64,000 nt of DNA from Streptomyces sp. NBC_00370 (GCF_036084755.1 NZ_CP107968.1:3503501-3567500), one strand, 5' to 3'. Numbered from the stretch's first letter, positions 1 to 7,887 are shown. Notes: generated by a model not told the origin, from the sequence alone. Program-made: numbers and translations.

Positions 1-23
1 AGGGTTTCTGCCTTGGTGGTCAT
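1..23 (-). CDS. Start of a probable DUF397-family small protein (cut by window edge)
   Basis: Only the first seven codons are present (MTTKAET). The ATG lies 5 bp past the stop of the upstream XRE/DUF5753 gene, and an AGGAG ribosome site sits about 10 bp before it, inside that gene's 3' end. In Streptomyces, XRE/DUF5753 regulators are very often followed by a short DUF397 gene, as in WhiJ-type loci. The DUF397 label rests on this position, since too little sequence is visible to recognise the family. Confidence 0.45.
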
Positions 24-28
24 CTGTA

Positions 29-910
29 TCAATGCTCCTTGCTCGCTTCCTTGATCATGCTCAGGGACTCCTGGGGTCCCGGAGCAAGGGCTTGCAACTC
101 GGAGAATGCATCCGTGTAACGCTCGACGTCACTGTCACTGCGCTTGACCACCGCATCCGTCAGGTTCTCCATGTAGACCATGGGCTTCAGTGCGGTTCTC
201 TCCGGGAACTGCAGAACGAAGAACGATCCGCTCATGCCAGCGTGAACGCCGGCACGGAACGGTACGACCTGCACCCGCACATTTGGCCGAGCCTCCATCA
301 CCGCGACGATGTGGGCGAGTTGGTCACGCATAACCGACGGCTCCCCCACCTGCCGGCGCAGCACCGACTCGTTGATGATCGCCGTGAACTTCAACGGCGA
401 CTTCGGACGGCTGAGAACCTCTTGTCGCGTGGTCCGAATAGCTACCAGTCGATCGATACCCTCGGCCGACAGCCCCGGGTTCGGCTGGTAGAGCGCGTGA
501 ACGTATGCCTCGGTCTGCAACAGGCCGGGGACAAACTCCGACTGGTACGTCTGAGCCGATGAAGCCGTCGCCTCAAGGTCGAGGTACGCCTTGAACCCCG
601 GCCGAATGACCGGCCGGTACTCAGGGCTGAGCCACCAGTCCTTCTTCGTCCGCGTGACGGCCGCGTACCCCTGCAACCGCGCCCGCGTCTCCGGATCCGC
701 TCCGTAGATCTCACAGAGGGCCATCACGTCAGCGGTGTCGACCGCCGAATTCTCCCCCGTCTCAAGGCGGGTGAGCTTCGACGGGCTCCAAATCAGCCGC
801 TTCACCACCTGCGCGCCCTTAAGCCCCGCCGTCAGGCGTAGTTGACGTAACTCGCTCCCCAACTGGAGACGGCAAAGCGCGGGCGTCGCCGCCTCTACGT
901 CCGTAACCAT
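29..910 (-). CDS. XRE-family HTH regulator with DUF5753 domain (WhiJ-like)
   Basis: The product is a cytoplasmic DNA-binding regulator of about 293 residues. An N-terminal helix-turn-helix spans roughly residues 10-65 (LGSELRQLRLTAGLKGAQV, then SPSKLTRLETGENS). It is followed by a DUF5753 domain from about residue 100 to the end (WWLSPEYRPVIRPGF, SEFVPGLLQTEAY, GSFFVLQFPE). The start at 910 is chosen because a GGAGGAG ribosome site precedes it; the open frame runs further upstream without a site. The family is linked to developmental and secondary-metabolism control and usually pairs with a DUF397 protein and an RsbW-like ATPase. Both partners appear here, the first only as a start at the window edge and the second divergently at 1211. 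Confidence 0.9.
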   Translation of the reverse strand: MVTDVEAATPALCRLQLGSELRQLRLTAGLKGAQVVKRLIWSPSKLTRLETGENSAVDTADVMALCEIYGADPETRARLQGYAAVTRTKKDWWLSPEYRPVIRPGFKAYLDLEATASSAQTYQSEFVPGLLQTEAYVHALYQPNPGLSAEGIDRLVAIRTTRQEVLSRPKSPLKFTAIINESVLRRQVGEPSVMRDQLAHIVAVMEARPNVRVQVVPFRAGVHAGMSGSFFVLQFPERTALKPMVYMENLTDAVVKRSDSDVERYTDAFSELQALAPGPQESLSMIKEASKEH

Positions 911-1210
911 CTGCTTCTCCTCCGCGCAGTGTTCCAGTGTGTGGGTGAAGGTTCCGCTGGTGCAAGCAACCTTCTCCGCCATAGCGGAAGCTACCGACCC
1001 CCGGTGCGAACTCCCCGATAAACCGCGAAAGTTCACGCGAAAAGTTGACGACAGAATTCCTCTGTGGCCATGTCACCGTACCGCGAGCGGTGTCACGATT
1101 ACAGGCAGTCGCTCACACAGCGCTGCCAGCTCCTCGCCGAGCGTGGCCGACGTGAGCTGACCTCCCGACAGCGACAACTCCGGCTCCACGAGCCGACGGA
1201 GGGCACGCCC
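911..1210. promoter_or_regulatory. Divergent promoter region between XRE regulator and ATPase
   Basis: This 300-bp gap separates two divergent genes. It contains a 7-bp inverted repeat, GAAGGTT at 947-953 and AACCTTC at 968-974, lying 37-64 bp before the regulator start. That position would suit an autoregulatory operator. No convincing additional gene was seen. The operator role is inference. Confidence 0.3.
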
Positions 1211-1636
1211 ATGCACTCAGCGAATGCCACATCACCCGCGAACACCCCTCTCGTACGCAAGCTTTGGCCGCGCAACCGGCGCTCCGTGGGGCTCGCCCGG
1301 CATCTGTTGCTGGATGCTCTCGACGCCTGGGGACTGGCCGAACTCGGTGATGTGGCGGCGCTCGTCCTCTCCGAGCTGATGACCAACGCCGTGCTGCACG
1401 CACACGTGCCGGGCCGGATGGTCGAGACGTGGATCATCCGGCAGGACGACTCCGTACGGATCGAGGTCCACGACGCCAGCGACGAACTGCCACAGCGGCA
1501 CAAGGCGGCGGACGACGACGAAGGGGGCCGCGGGCTCGCGTTGGTGGACGAGCTGACCAACCAGCGGTGGGGCGCGAGCGAGCGGCGTGGGGTCGGGAAG
1601 CTCGTCTGGGCGCAGGTGGGTGGCGAGGGGACGTGA
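1211..1636 (+). CDS. ATP-binding protein, RsbW/SpoIIAB-like anti-sigma kinase family
   Basis: The product is a small soluble protein of 141 residues with the HATPase_c_2 fold. The N box is visible as LSELMTNAVLHAH at about residues 58-70. A D-x-GGRGLALV segment near residue 110 is the G1/G2 ATP-lid region. Such proteins bind ATP and usually sequester or phosphorylate partners in sigma-factor partner switching. In Streptomyces many stand-alone copies sit in WhiJ-type loci. The start is set by GGAGGG upstream of the ATG at 1211. The stop overlaps the start of the following 31-codon frame. Confidence 0.85.
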   Translation: MHSANATSPANTPLVRKLWPRNRRSVGLARHLLLDALDAWGLAELGDVAALVLSELMTNAVLHAHVPGRMVETWIIRQDDSVRIEVHDASDELPQRHKAADDDEGGRGLALVDELTNQRWGASERRGVGKLVWAQVGGEGT

Positions 1637-1728
1637 GCCCGAAGGGCCAGCAGGTCGCCTGCGTACTCTCCGTCCTGACGCTGTGCGGCGCGCTCCTGTG
1701 GGCGCTCTTCGCTACCGGTGCTCGTTGA
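1633..1728 (+). CDS. Putative 31-residue membrane peptide
   Basis: A short frame begins with GTG inside the stop of the ATPase gene (GTGA overlap) and has GAGGGG just upstream. The peptide has a short polar head, SPKGQQ, followed by one hydrophobic segment of about 21 residues (VACVLSVLTLCGALLWALFA) and a short basic tail. This looks like a single-pass membrane peptide translated together with the ATPase. No known family was recognised. Chance is not excluded at this length, but overlap, ribosome site and clean hydrophobicity agree. Confidence 0.45.
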   Translation: MSPKGQQVACVLSVLTLCGALLWALFATGAR

Positions 1729-1941
1729 CAGTGATCCGCCGCGGCGCATGTAATAGGCCCCGGTGCCGCGTGGTGCCGGCCAAAGAGCAGTGGGCAGGCC
1801 GGTGACTGGGCGGAGCACCCTTCACATCAGGGATCCGGCATGAGTTCTCACCCTTGCCCCCATCGCTGACGTAGCGCTTTCACGCTCGTCGCCCCCGGCC
1901 GCCGCGCGGCCCCACACCCTCCCCCGGAGAAGCGAAACCGC

Positions 1942-2859
1942 ATGCCCACATCGTTCAACCAATCCGTCATCGCCGAGTTCCGAGCCAACGTGGGCAAGGT
2001 CGGCGGCCCGTTCGCGGGCGGCGATCTCCTGCTGCTGACGACCACCGGCGCCCGGTCGGGGCGCCCCCACACCACACCGCTCGGCTTCGCACGCGACGGC
2101 GAGCTGCTGTTGGTGGTCGGGTCGAACCTCGGCGGACCTCACCACCCCGGCTGGTACCACAACCTGCTCGCCCACCCCGTCGTACAGGTGGAAATCGGCA
2201 CCGCCACCTACGACGCCCTCGCGGTCCCGGCCGAGGGAACGCACCGCGACCAGCTGTTCGACGTCTGCGTACGCGCGGCGCCCGGGTACGCCGACTACGC
2301 GGCCCGCACAGAGCGGCAGTTGCCGGTGGTCATCCTGCAACGCCCTGAACCCGACGGCTGGCAGCCACCCACCGAGGTCATGAGCCTCGCCGACAAGCTG
2401 ATGGAGGTGCACACCTGGCTTCGTGCCCAGCTACTGCACGTCGGAGCGGAGGTGGACGCCCACTTCGCCGCGCGAGGAGCACACAACGGACTCGCCGAAC
2501 CACCGCCCGCCCTCGGACTGCAGATCCGCCAGCGCTGCCTGGCGTTCTGCCAGGGACTGGAGTTCCACCACACCAGCGAGGACGCACACCTGTTCCCCGG
2601 AATCGCAGCCCACCACCCCGACCTGACCGATGTCTTCGCCCAACTGGCCGCAGAACACGCGACAGTGGCCCGGATCCAGGACGAACTCGCCGCCCTGCTG
2701 GCCGACATCACCCTCTCCGACCCCCACCGCTTCCGCGCCGAGGTGGCCCGCATGTCGGCCGAACTGAACGCGCACCTCGACCACGAGGAGGACCACCTGC
2801 TCCCCCTCCTGACCCACATCCCCTGGCCCCCGGGGCATGACCGGGCAAGCGGTGCTTGA
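1942..2859 (+). CDS. F420-dependent nitroreductase-family (Ddn-like) protein fused to a hemerythrin domain
   Basis: This 305-residue protein has two domains. Residues 1-135 match the deazaflavin (F420)-dependent nitroreductase/quinone reductase family, with LLLLTTTGARSGRPHTTPL, then GGPHHPGWYHNLLAHP and a VxVEIG strand. Residues 145-295 are a hemerythrin/HHE helical bundle with His and Glu at metal-ligand positions (EVHTWLR, CQGLEFHHTSEDAHLFPG, AEHATVARI, HLDHEEDHLLPLL). The first domain should reduce quinones or nitro compounds with F420H2. The second binds a di-iron centre sensing or handling O2 or NO. A redox-protective role is inferred. GGAGAAGCG precedes the ATG, and no operon partner is obvious. 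Confidence 0.88.
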   Translation: MPTSFNQSVIAEFRANVGKVGGPFAGGDLLLLTTTGARSGRPHTTPLGFARDGELLLVVGSNLGGPHHPGWYHNLLAHPVVQVEIGTATYDALAVPAEGTHRDQLFDVCVRAAPGYADYAARTERQLPVVILQRPEPDGWQPPTEVMSLADKLMEVHTWLRAQLLHVGAEVDAHFAARGAHNGLAEPPPALGLQIRQRCLAFCQGLEFHHTSEDAHLFPGIAAHHPDLTDVFAQLAAEHATVARIQDELAALLADITLSDPHRFRAEVARMSAELNAHLDHEEDHLLPLLTHIPWPPGHDRASGA

Positions 2860-2931
2860 GTCTCGAAACTGCCGCAAGCTCGGAGAGAAGTCTTCCGACA
2901 TCAGCGGCTGACACCGACGATGCGCGTTCCG

Positions 2932-3546
2932 TCAGAGAAGGACGCCGCTGCGGGCCGCGAGGCCACGTAGTTCCGTCGAGGTATGCCCCGAGACCAACAG
3001 GCTGGAGATGAGCGATTTCGTCGCCGGGCGGGCGTGGGTCTCCTCGGGGGCGCAGTGTTCGGCGGCAAGGAGGGTGCGGACGCAGTCACCCCGGCGGCCG
3101 AGCCGGTCGTACGTGACGGCGATGTCACCGAGGGCACGGGAGCGCCGTTCCACGCTGGGCAGCGCCTTCAGCGGGATCGTCCGGGCGGCCGCAAGCGCGG
3201 CCAATGGGTCGCCGGCGTAGTTCTCCGCCGAGATGCGATGGAGTTGGACGGTGAGGGGGCTGAAACCGCCGCCGTGGTCGCGCAACAAGACTGTTCCGCC
3301 AAGCTCCTTGGCCACGGCGGCGGCCTCGTCGGTCAGCTCGCGCATGCCGTCCCGGTCGCCGCGACGGGCCACCGCGTAGGCGGCGGACTGGATGAGCAGC
3401 CCACGCTCGGCTGCGCCGGGCCGTCCGGCACCCCGCAGGTCGGGGTGGTCCGCGGCGGACAGCGCGATCGACAGAGCTTCCTGATGCCAGCCGGCTTTCC
3501 TCGCCAGCACGGCGAGTTGGCGAGCGGCTTCGGCCACGGCGAGCAC
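2932..3546 (-). pseudogene. Remnant of an XRE/TPR regulator (C-terminal TPR half only)
   Basis: The frame encodes helical TPR-like sequence (AARQLAVLARKAGWHQEALSI, ALGDIAVTYDRLGRRGDC) and ends in LRGLAARSGVLL, the usual tail of Streptomyces XRE regulators of about 400 residues. The N-terminal helix-turn-helix and the first TPRs are absent. Reading backwards, the frame opens just after the TAA of the upstream gene at 3562, in the same frame. A GTG with a weak GGCGGGGAC site could start a 204-residue product. I read it as a decayed fragment beside an unrelated gene; a functional TPR-only protein is the alternative. Confidence 0.6.
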
Positions 3547-3561
3547 GTCCCCGCCGAGAGG

Positions 3562-4131
3562 TTACAGAGGCGCCGACTCCACTCTGCCCGTGAACCGGCC
3601 GCCCACTTGACCGGCGAGCCAACGCACCCGCGAGATCCGGTCGCCGTCCCCGCGCGGCACGTGCACGTGGACGGTGTGGTCCTGCGACAGCTCATGCTGG
3701 TAGAGGTCCCGGGAATGCACTGTCAGCGTGAGGTAGGCGTACTTCTGCGAGACCCTTTCCAGTCCCGCTTCGGGGACCGCGGGCCATGCGTCCAGATCCC
3801 AGCGAACAGCCGCAGCATCCGGCCCCAGAGCGGCGATGAAGGGCTCGGCGCGGTCCAGCGGACGACCCCAGTCGAAGACCTGGACGGGCAGACACTCCGC
3901 AGGGTTGTCACCGCCTTCCGACGAGCCGTGCTCCTCGCCGGCCAACGCCCACCATCTGAGGTCGGGCAGTACGCGACGTACGTGCGTGAGGACATCCGGC
4001 GACCTGATCACGCCTTCGAAGTCGACCTCCGCCTGACCGGTGTCCGCGATGCCCAGCAACGTACGTACCGCGCGTATCGCCTCCGGCAGATGAGCGGTTG
4101 TGAGGACGGCAGCCGCTTCAGAGTTGCTCAT
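3562..4131 (-). CDS. Hypothetical protein, 189 residues
   Basis: I do not recognise this soluble protein. It is acidic, with several Trp residues (DLRWWALAGEEH, VFDWGRPLDRAEPF) and a beta-rich C-terminal half (KYAYLTLTVHSRDLY, HTVHVHVPRGDG). No signal peptide or membrane segment is visible. Codon use fits the neighbouring genes, and only a weak ribosome site precedes the ATG. Its TAA stop is followed in the same frame by the TPR remnant, so a once longer gene cannot be excluded. Confidence 0.6.
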   Translation of the reverse strand: MSNSEAAAVLTTAHLPEAIRAVRTLLGIADTGQAEVDFEGVIRSPDVLTHVRRVLPDLRWWALAGEEHGSSEGGDNPAECLPVQVFDWGRPLDRAEPFIAALGPDAAAVRWDLDAWPAVPEAGLERVSQKYAYLTLTVHSRDLYQHELSQDHTVHVHVPRGDGDRISRVRWLAGQVGGRFTGRVESAPL

Positions 4132-4149
4132 GTCGGAACCCTAAGACAG

Positions 4150-5100
4150 TCAGGCCGTCGGCCAGCCGCGCAGTTTCTCCGGGTTTCGGACGACCCAGAT
4201 GTGCTTGATCCGGTCGGCCGCGACGTCGAACGCGAACACCGTCACCGTCGCGCCGTCCTGTTCGGCCACCAGGCCCGGTTGGCCGTTGACCGTGCGTTCC
4301 AGGAAGGTCATGGTGGCGGGCTTGCGGCGGGCGATTTCGGTCCAGGCTTGGGCGATCTGTTCGGCGCCTTCGATGGGGTGGAGGAAGGTCAGGGCCAGGC
4401 CGCCGCCGTCCGCGGTTGCCGTGGCTTCGGGGTCGAGGAGGGCGATGAGCGCTTCGATGTCCTTGGCTTCCCAGGCCTGTTTGAAGTCCCGCACGACGGC
4501 GGCTCGTTGGGCCGCCGGAGTCGCCGAAGGGCGCGCGTCGCGGACGCGGCGGCGGGCCGAGGAGGCCAGTTGGCGGCAGGCGGCGGGGGTGCGGCCGACG
4601 ATCTCGGCGACTTCGGCGAAGGAGTGGCAGAAGACGTCGTGGAGGATGAAGGCGACGCGTTCGGCCGGGGTCATCGCTTCGAGTACGACCAGGAAGGCCA
4701 GGTTGACCGACTCGTCCAGGGTGACCCGGTCCGCCGGATCGACGGCGGCGCCGCCCGGCCGGCCGGTGCTCCACTCGCCGCGTTCGGGCAGCGGCTCGGG
4801 GAGCCAGTCGCCCACGTACGTCTCCCGCCGGACCCGGGCCGAGCTGAGCAGGTTGAGGCAGACGCGGCTCGCGACCGTCGTCAACCAGGCGCCCGGGGAC
4901 TCGATGGCGTCCCGCTGCCGCTGCGGCATGGCGTACCAGCGGGCGTACGTCTCCTGGACGGCGTCCTCCGCCTCGGCCAGGGAGCCCAGGAGCCGGTAGG
5001 CGACATTGATGAGCTGCCGCCGCTCGCTCATGATCACGTCCAGGCCCGGATCGGGCCGGTCGTCCGCGCCGTCTCCTTCGTCCGCCGCCCCGGTGGTCAT
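4150..5100 (-). CDS. ECF41-family RNA polymerase sigma factor with C-terminal SnoaL-like domain
   Basis: The sigma2 region starts at RRQLINVAYRLLGS and continues AEDAVQETYARW; sigma4 includes VAFILHDVFCHSFAEVAEIVGRTPAACRQ. The linker carries WLPEP, and the C-terminal SnoaL-like extension carries DGGG and NPEKL, matching hallmarks of ECF41 (WLPEP, DGGGK, NPDKL). In that group the extension replaces a separate anti-sigma factor. I chose the ATG at 5100, preceded by GGGAG; an in-frame ATG at 5136 would leave almost no leader after the predicted promoter. ECF41 genes usually neighbour carboxymuconolactone decarboxylase, oxidoreductase or epimerase genes. Here the divergent neighbour is a LUD protein. 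Confidence 0.92.
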   Translation of the reverse strand: MTTGAADEGDGADDRPDPGLDVIMSERRQLINVAYRLLGSLAEAEDAVQETYARWYAMPQRQRDAIESPGAWLTTVASRVCLNLLSSARVRRETYVGDWLPEPLPERGEWSTGRPGGAAVDPADRVTLDESVNLAFLVVLEAMTPAERVAFILHDVFCHSFAEVAEIVGRTPAACRQLASSARRRVRDARPSATPAAQRAAVVRDFKQAWEAKDIEALIALLDPEATATADGGGLALTFLHPIEGAEQIAQAWTEIARRKPATMTFLERTVNGQPGLVAEQDGATVTVFAFDVAADRIKHIWVVRNPEKLRGWPTA

Positions 5101-5139
5101 GGTGCCGACAGCTCCCTCGCTCGCTTCCGTCCTCACCTA

Positions 5140-5199
5140 TCCGACAAGACAGGCCGCCGGAATGTCAGGCCTGACATTCCCGGGCGCTGCGTTGTCGGA
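5140..5199. promoter_or_regulatory. Nested palindrome, predicted bidirectional promoter/operator of ECF41 and LUD genes
   Basis: A perfect 22-bp palindrome occupies 5159-5180 (half-site GGAATGTCAGG). An outer pair, TCCGACAA at 5140-5147 and TTGTCGGA at 5192-5199, has exactly the same centre (5169.5). Both strands therefore read TGTCAGG or TGACAT followed by TTGTCGGA, at mirrored distances from the two start codons (5100 and 5248). TGTCA resembles the ECF41 -35 element, so an autoregulated symmetric promoter is inferred. Confidence 0.6.
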
Positions 5200-5247
5200 C
5201 AGATGAGACGGACACATCATCCAGCGAACAGGAAGCTCAGAGACATC

Positions 5248-5877
5248 ATGACGACCCCGATACCGGCCACCCGATTTGCCGCCCCGGCCCCCGCGCAGCG
5301 CCTGGAGCGGGCAGCCGCCGCGCTGACCGCACACGGTTTCACCGTGGAGATCCTCGACGACGTCGCCGCCGCGCGTACCCGCGTCGGAGAGCTGATCCCC
5401 GAACGCGCGAGCGTGTTCACCGGGGCCAGCGAGACCCTTCGGCTGTCCGGCATCGAGGAGGACATCAACGCCGGCGGGCGCTACCAGGCGATCAAGCCGC
5501 GCGTCCTGGCCATGGACCGCGTCACCGGCGCCGACGTCATCCGGCGGCTGCTGGCCAGCCCTGACGTGATCGTCGGCAGCGTCGCCGCGGTCACCGAGAC
5601 CGGTTCGCTCGTGATCGCTTCGGGCAGCGGAAGCCAGTTGCCCGGGTACGCGGGCGGCGCGGCGCGGGCGATCTGGGTCGTCGGGGCGCAGAAGGTGGTG
5701 CCGGACCTCGACACCGCGCTGCGGCGCGTGGACGACCACTGCCTGCCGCTGGAGAGCGCCCGCACCGAGGAGGCGTACGGGTGGCCCAGCGCCGTCAACC
5801 GGCTGCTCGTCCTCAACGCGGAACACCAGCCCGGGCGCGGTACGGTCCTGCTGCTCCGCCAAGCCATCGGCTTCTGA
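5248..5877 (+). CDS. LUD-domain protein (LutC/YkgG-like)
   Basis: The 209-residue protein matches the LUD (lactate utilisation) domain found in LutB/LutC. Visible elements are RLERAAAALTAHGFTVEIL at the N-terminus, SVFTGASETLRLSGIEEDI, the VGSVAAVTETGSLVIASGSGSQLPGY signature around residues 112-137, and VVGAQKVVPDLDTALRRV. Known LUD proteins belong to iron-sulphur lactate oxidation complexes, but no LutA or LutB partner is present, so the substrate is unknown. AGGAAG lies upstream of the ATG. Divergence from the ECF41 gene across a symmetric promoter suggests it is a target of that sigma factor. Confidence 0.85.
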   Translation: MTTPIPATRFAAPAPAQRLERAAAALTAHGFTVEILDDVAAARTRVGELIPERASVFTGASETLRLSGIEEDINAGGRYQAIKPRVLAMDRVTGADVIRRLLASPDVIVGSVAAVTETGSLVIASGSGSQLPGYAGGAARAIWVVGAQKVVPDLDTALRRVDDHCLPLESARTEEAYGWPSAVNRLLVLNAEHQPGRGTVLLLRQAIGF

Positions 5878-5905
5878 GGGGCCTGAGGGGCCTCGGGGCA
5901 GCGCC

Positions 5906-6703
5906 TTACGGGCCGTAGACCACCGTCACCGGCGCGTGGTCGCTCCAGCGCTCGTCGTGGGTGGCCGCGCGCTCCACCCACGCCTTGACCGTCCGCCCGG
6001 CCAGACCGGGGGTGGCCACGTGGTAGTCGATGCGCCAGCCCGTGTCGTTGTCGAAGGCGCGCCCGCGGTACGACCACCACGAGTACGGCCCCTCCTGCTC
6101 CGGGTGCTGGGCGCGTACGACGTCCACGTACCCCGTCTCCTCGAAGACCCGGCTCAGCCAGGCCCGTTCGTCGGGGAGGAAGCCGGACGACTTCTGGTTG
6201 GCGCGCCAGTTCTTGAGGTCGGCCTGCTGGTGGGCGATGTTCCAGTCGCCGCAGACCAGCACCTCGCGGCCGTCGGCCGCCGCGCGCTTCTTGAGCTGTT
6301 CCAGGTAGCCGAGGAACTCGTCCATGAAGCGGACCTTCTCGTCCTGCCGTTCGGTGCCGACCTCACCGGACGGCAGGTAGAGGCTGGCGACCGTCACACC
6401 GGGCAGGTCGATCTCGACGTACCGGCCGCTCGCGTCGAACTCGGGGCAGCCGAAGCCGATCTGGGTACGCTCGGGCTCGCGCCGGGACAGCAGCGCGACA
6501 CCGGCCCTGCCCTTCGCCGCCGCGGGCGCGTACACGGCGTGCCAGCCCTCGGGCTCGCGTACGCCGTCGGGCAGCTGGCCGGGCTCGGCCCGTACCTCCT
6601 GGAGGCAGACCACGTCGGCGGCGGTGTCGGCCAGCCACTCCACGAAGCCCTTCTTGGCGGCGGCGCGGAGGCCGTTCACATTCACGCTTGTCACGGTGAG
6701 CAC
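5906..6703 (-). CDS. xth: Exodeoxyribonuclease III
   Basis: This 265-residue enzyme of the endonuclease/exonuclease/phosphatase fold repairs abasic sites and removes 3' blocking groups. Motifs appear in order: VNVNGLRAA at the N-terminus, DVVCLQEVRA with the metal-binding Glu, GRAGVALLSRR, LYLPSGEV, VCGDWNIAHQ with Asp-x-Asn, WRIDYHV, and C-terminal SDHAPV with the catalytic Asp-His. Length is normal for the family. The start is GTG at 6703 with only a weak ribosome site. It is convergent with the LUD gene, 28 bp away. Confidence 0.93.
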   Translation of the reverse strand: MLTVTSVNVNGLRAAAKKGFVEWLADTAADVVCLQEVRAEPGQLPDGVREPEGWHAVYAPAAAKGRAGVALLSRREPERTQIGFGCPEFDASGRYVEIDLPGVTVASLYLPSGEVGTERQDEKVRFMDEFLGYLEQLKKRAAADGREVLVCGDWNIAHQQADLKNWRANQKSSGFLPDERAWLSRVFEETGYVDVVRAQHPEQEGPYSWWSYRGRAFDNDTGWRIDYHVATPGLAGRTVKAWVERAATHDERWSDHAPVTVVYGP

Positions 6704-6782
6704 CCCGACACACTACCCAGGAGTCACGACGGCATCAGCCACCACGGCCCCGGAACACCACCAGTCACTACGGCACCAGTCG

Positions 6783-7478
6783 CTACGGCACCAGCGGGCC
6801 GCTCAGCGTCTCCTCGGCCGCCGCCCGGTCGCCGTCCCACCCGAGCGCCCGGTCGTCGCGGGCCACCCGGCCCCACAGCACCAGCAGCAGCCGCTCCGCC
6901 GTCCCCGTGACCGTGGCGACGGGGTCGCCGGGACCGTACGCCCAGCTGCCGCCGGTGTCGGTCGACACGAGACGCAGCGCGTGGGGCGGCGGCGCCGCGC
7001 GGCCCTTGCGCACTTCGCGCGGGGCGAAGGTGTCGAACACCTCGCTGACGCCGTCGTGGGCGAGCGCGGGCTCGAAGGGCGCGGCGCCGCCGAGCGCGTT
7101 CTGCGCGTCCCACCGGTGGACGAGCGTCTCCAGGCAACGCCTGCGCTGCCAGAAGGCGACGGTACGGGGCAGGGCGAACGTCCACGCCTCGGCGTCCGGG
7201 TCGGTGTCGGTCAGCACGTCGAGGAGCGTGGTCGCCGTACCGTCGAACCACGGCCCCACCGCCGCCGGGTCCTTCGGCGCCCGCGCCGATCCGCCCCTGC
7301 CCCGCCGCTCGGTCACGGCGGTCGCCGCCCAGAGGTTCCCGCCGCCCAGATGCCCGGCCAGGTCGTGCACCGTCCAGCCGCCGCAGTGCGCGACGGGTAC
7401 GGAGAGGTCGCCGTCGAGGCAGGCACGGAAGCCGTCGAGCTCGGCCCGCAGGTGGGTGAGGTAGAAGTCACGGTCCAT
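6783..7478 (-). CDS. Maleylpyruvate isomerase-family mycothiol-dependent protein
   Basis: This 231-residue protein belongs to the DinB/MDMPI fold of mycothiol-linked enzymes. The N-terminal domain shows the metal-binding His pattern around GGWTVHDLAGHLGGGN and later LETLVHRWDAQNA. The MDMPI C-terminal domain ends with ERLLLVLWGR. Members use mycothiol as a thiol cofactor, but most actinomycete paralogues have no known substrate. The start at 7478 (MDRDFYLTHLRAELDGF) fits the family N-terminus; the longer upstream extension is Arg/Pro-rich and has no family similarity. Confidence 0.85.
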   Translation of the reverse strand: MDRDFYLTHLRAELDGFRACLDGDLSVPVAHCGGWTVHDLAGHLGGGNLWAATAVTERRGRGGSARAPKDPAAVGPWFDGTATTLLDVLTDTDPDAEAWTFALPRTVAFWQRRRCLETLVHRWDAQNALGGAAPFEPALAHDGVSEVFDTFAPREVRKGRAAPPPHALRLVSTDTGGSWAYGPGDPVATVTGTAERLLLVLWGRVARDDRALGWDGDRAAAEETLSGPLVP

Positions 7479-7515
7479 GGGCAGGGAATCTAGTCCCGGC
7501 GCGGCACGGCGCGCC

Positions 7516-7836
7516 TCACACTTCGGGGCGGGACATCCGCACGACCGCCGTGCCACCGTCGAGATCCACCGTCGTCCGGTTCGGCGGCGCCCCGTCGTCC
7601 TCGTTGTCCGGCATGATCAGCGCCGACTGCCGTTCCTTCAGCTCGTTCTGCTTGCCCGGCGAGAAGCTGGCGTGCAGCTGCTCGAACCCGGTCGCCGATA
7701 TCTGCCCCTGCCGCACGCTGTTCCGCCAGGGCAAGACCCCGGCCCGCCCGGCCCGCAACAGCAACTGGTCGGTGAAGGCCACGACCGTCAGCAGGATGAC
7801 CAGACCGGGCAGCGTCATCAACACGACGAATTGCAT
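7516..7836 (-). CDS. Small membrane protein, DUF6191-like
   Basis: The product has 106 residues. An N-terminal transmembrane helix (LPGLVILLTVVAFTDQLLL) is followed by a cytosolic tail with SATGFEQLHASFSPGKQNELKERQ and an acidic stretch, then RTTVDLDGGTAVVRM. This matches my recollection of actinomycete DUF6191 proteins. The function is unknown. It stands alone between the MDMPI gene and an acetyltransferase. Confidence 0.75.
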   Translation of the reverse strand: MQFVVLMTLPGLVILLTVVAFTDQLLLRAGRAGVLPWRNSVRQGQISATGFEQLHASFSPGKQNELKERQSALIMPDNEDDGAPPNRTTVDLDGGTAVVRMSRPEV

Positions 7837-7887
7837 GCCCCTCAGTATCCGGCGCCCGCCCCGGCGGTCAACCGTCGCGGCACCCGC

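Noticed and set aside
3562..3564. Programmed stop-codon readthrough between the 189-residue gene and the TPR fragment
   Set aside because: TAA is the least leaky stop and no readthrough signal is visible. A decayed neighbour is simpler.
2983..5877. 964-codon open frame on the + strand
   Set aside because: Only its last 209 codons are the real LUD gene. The rest runs antisense to the TPR remnant, the 189-residue gene and the ECF41 gene and has shadow-frame composition.
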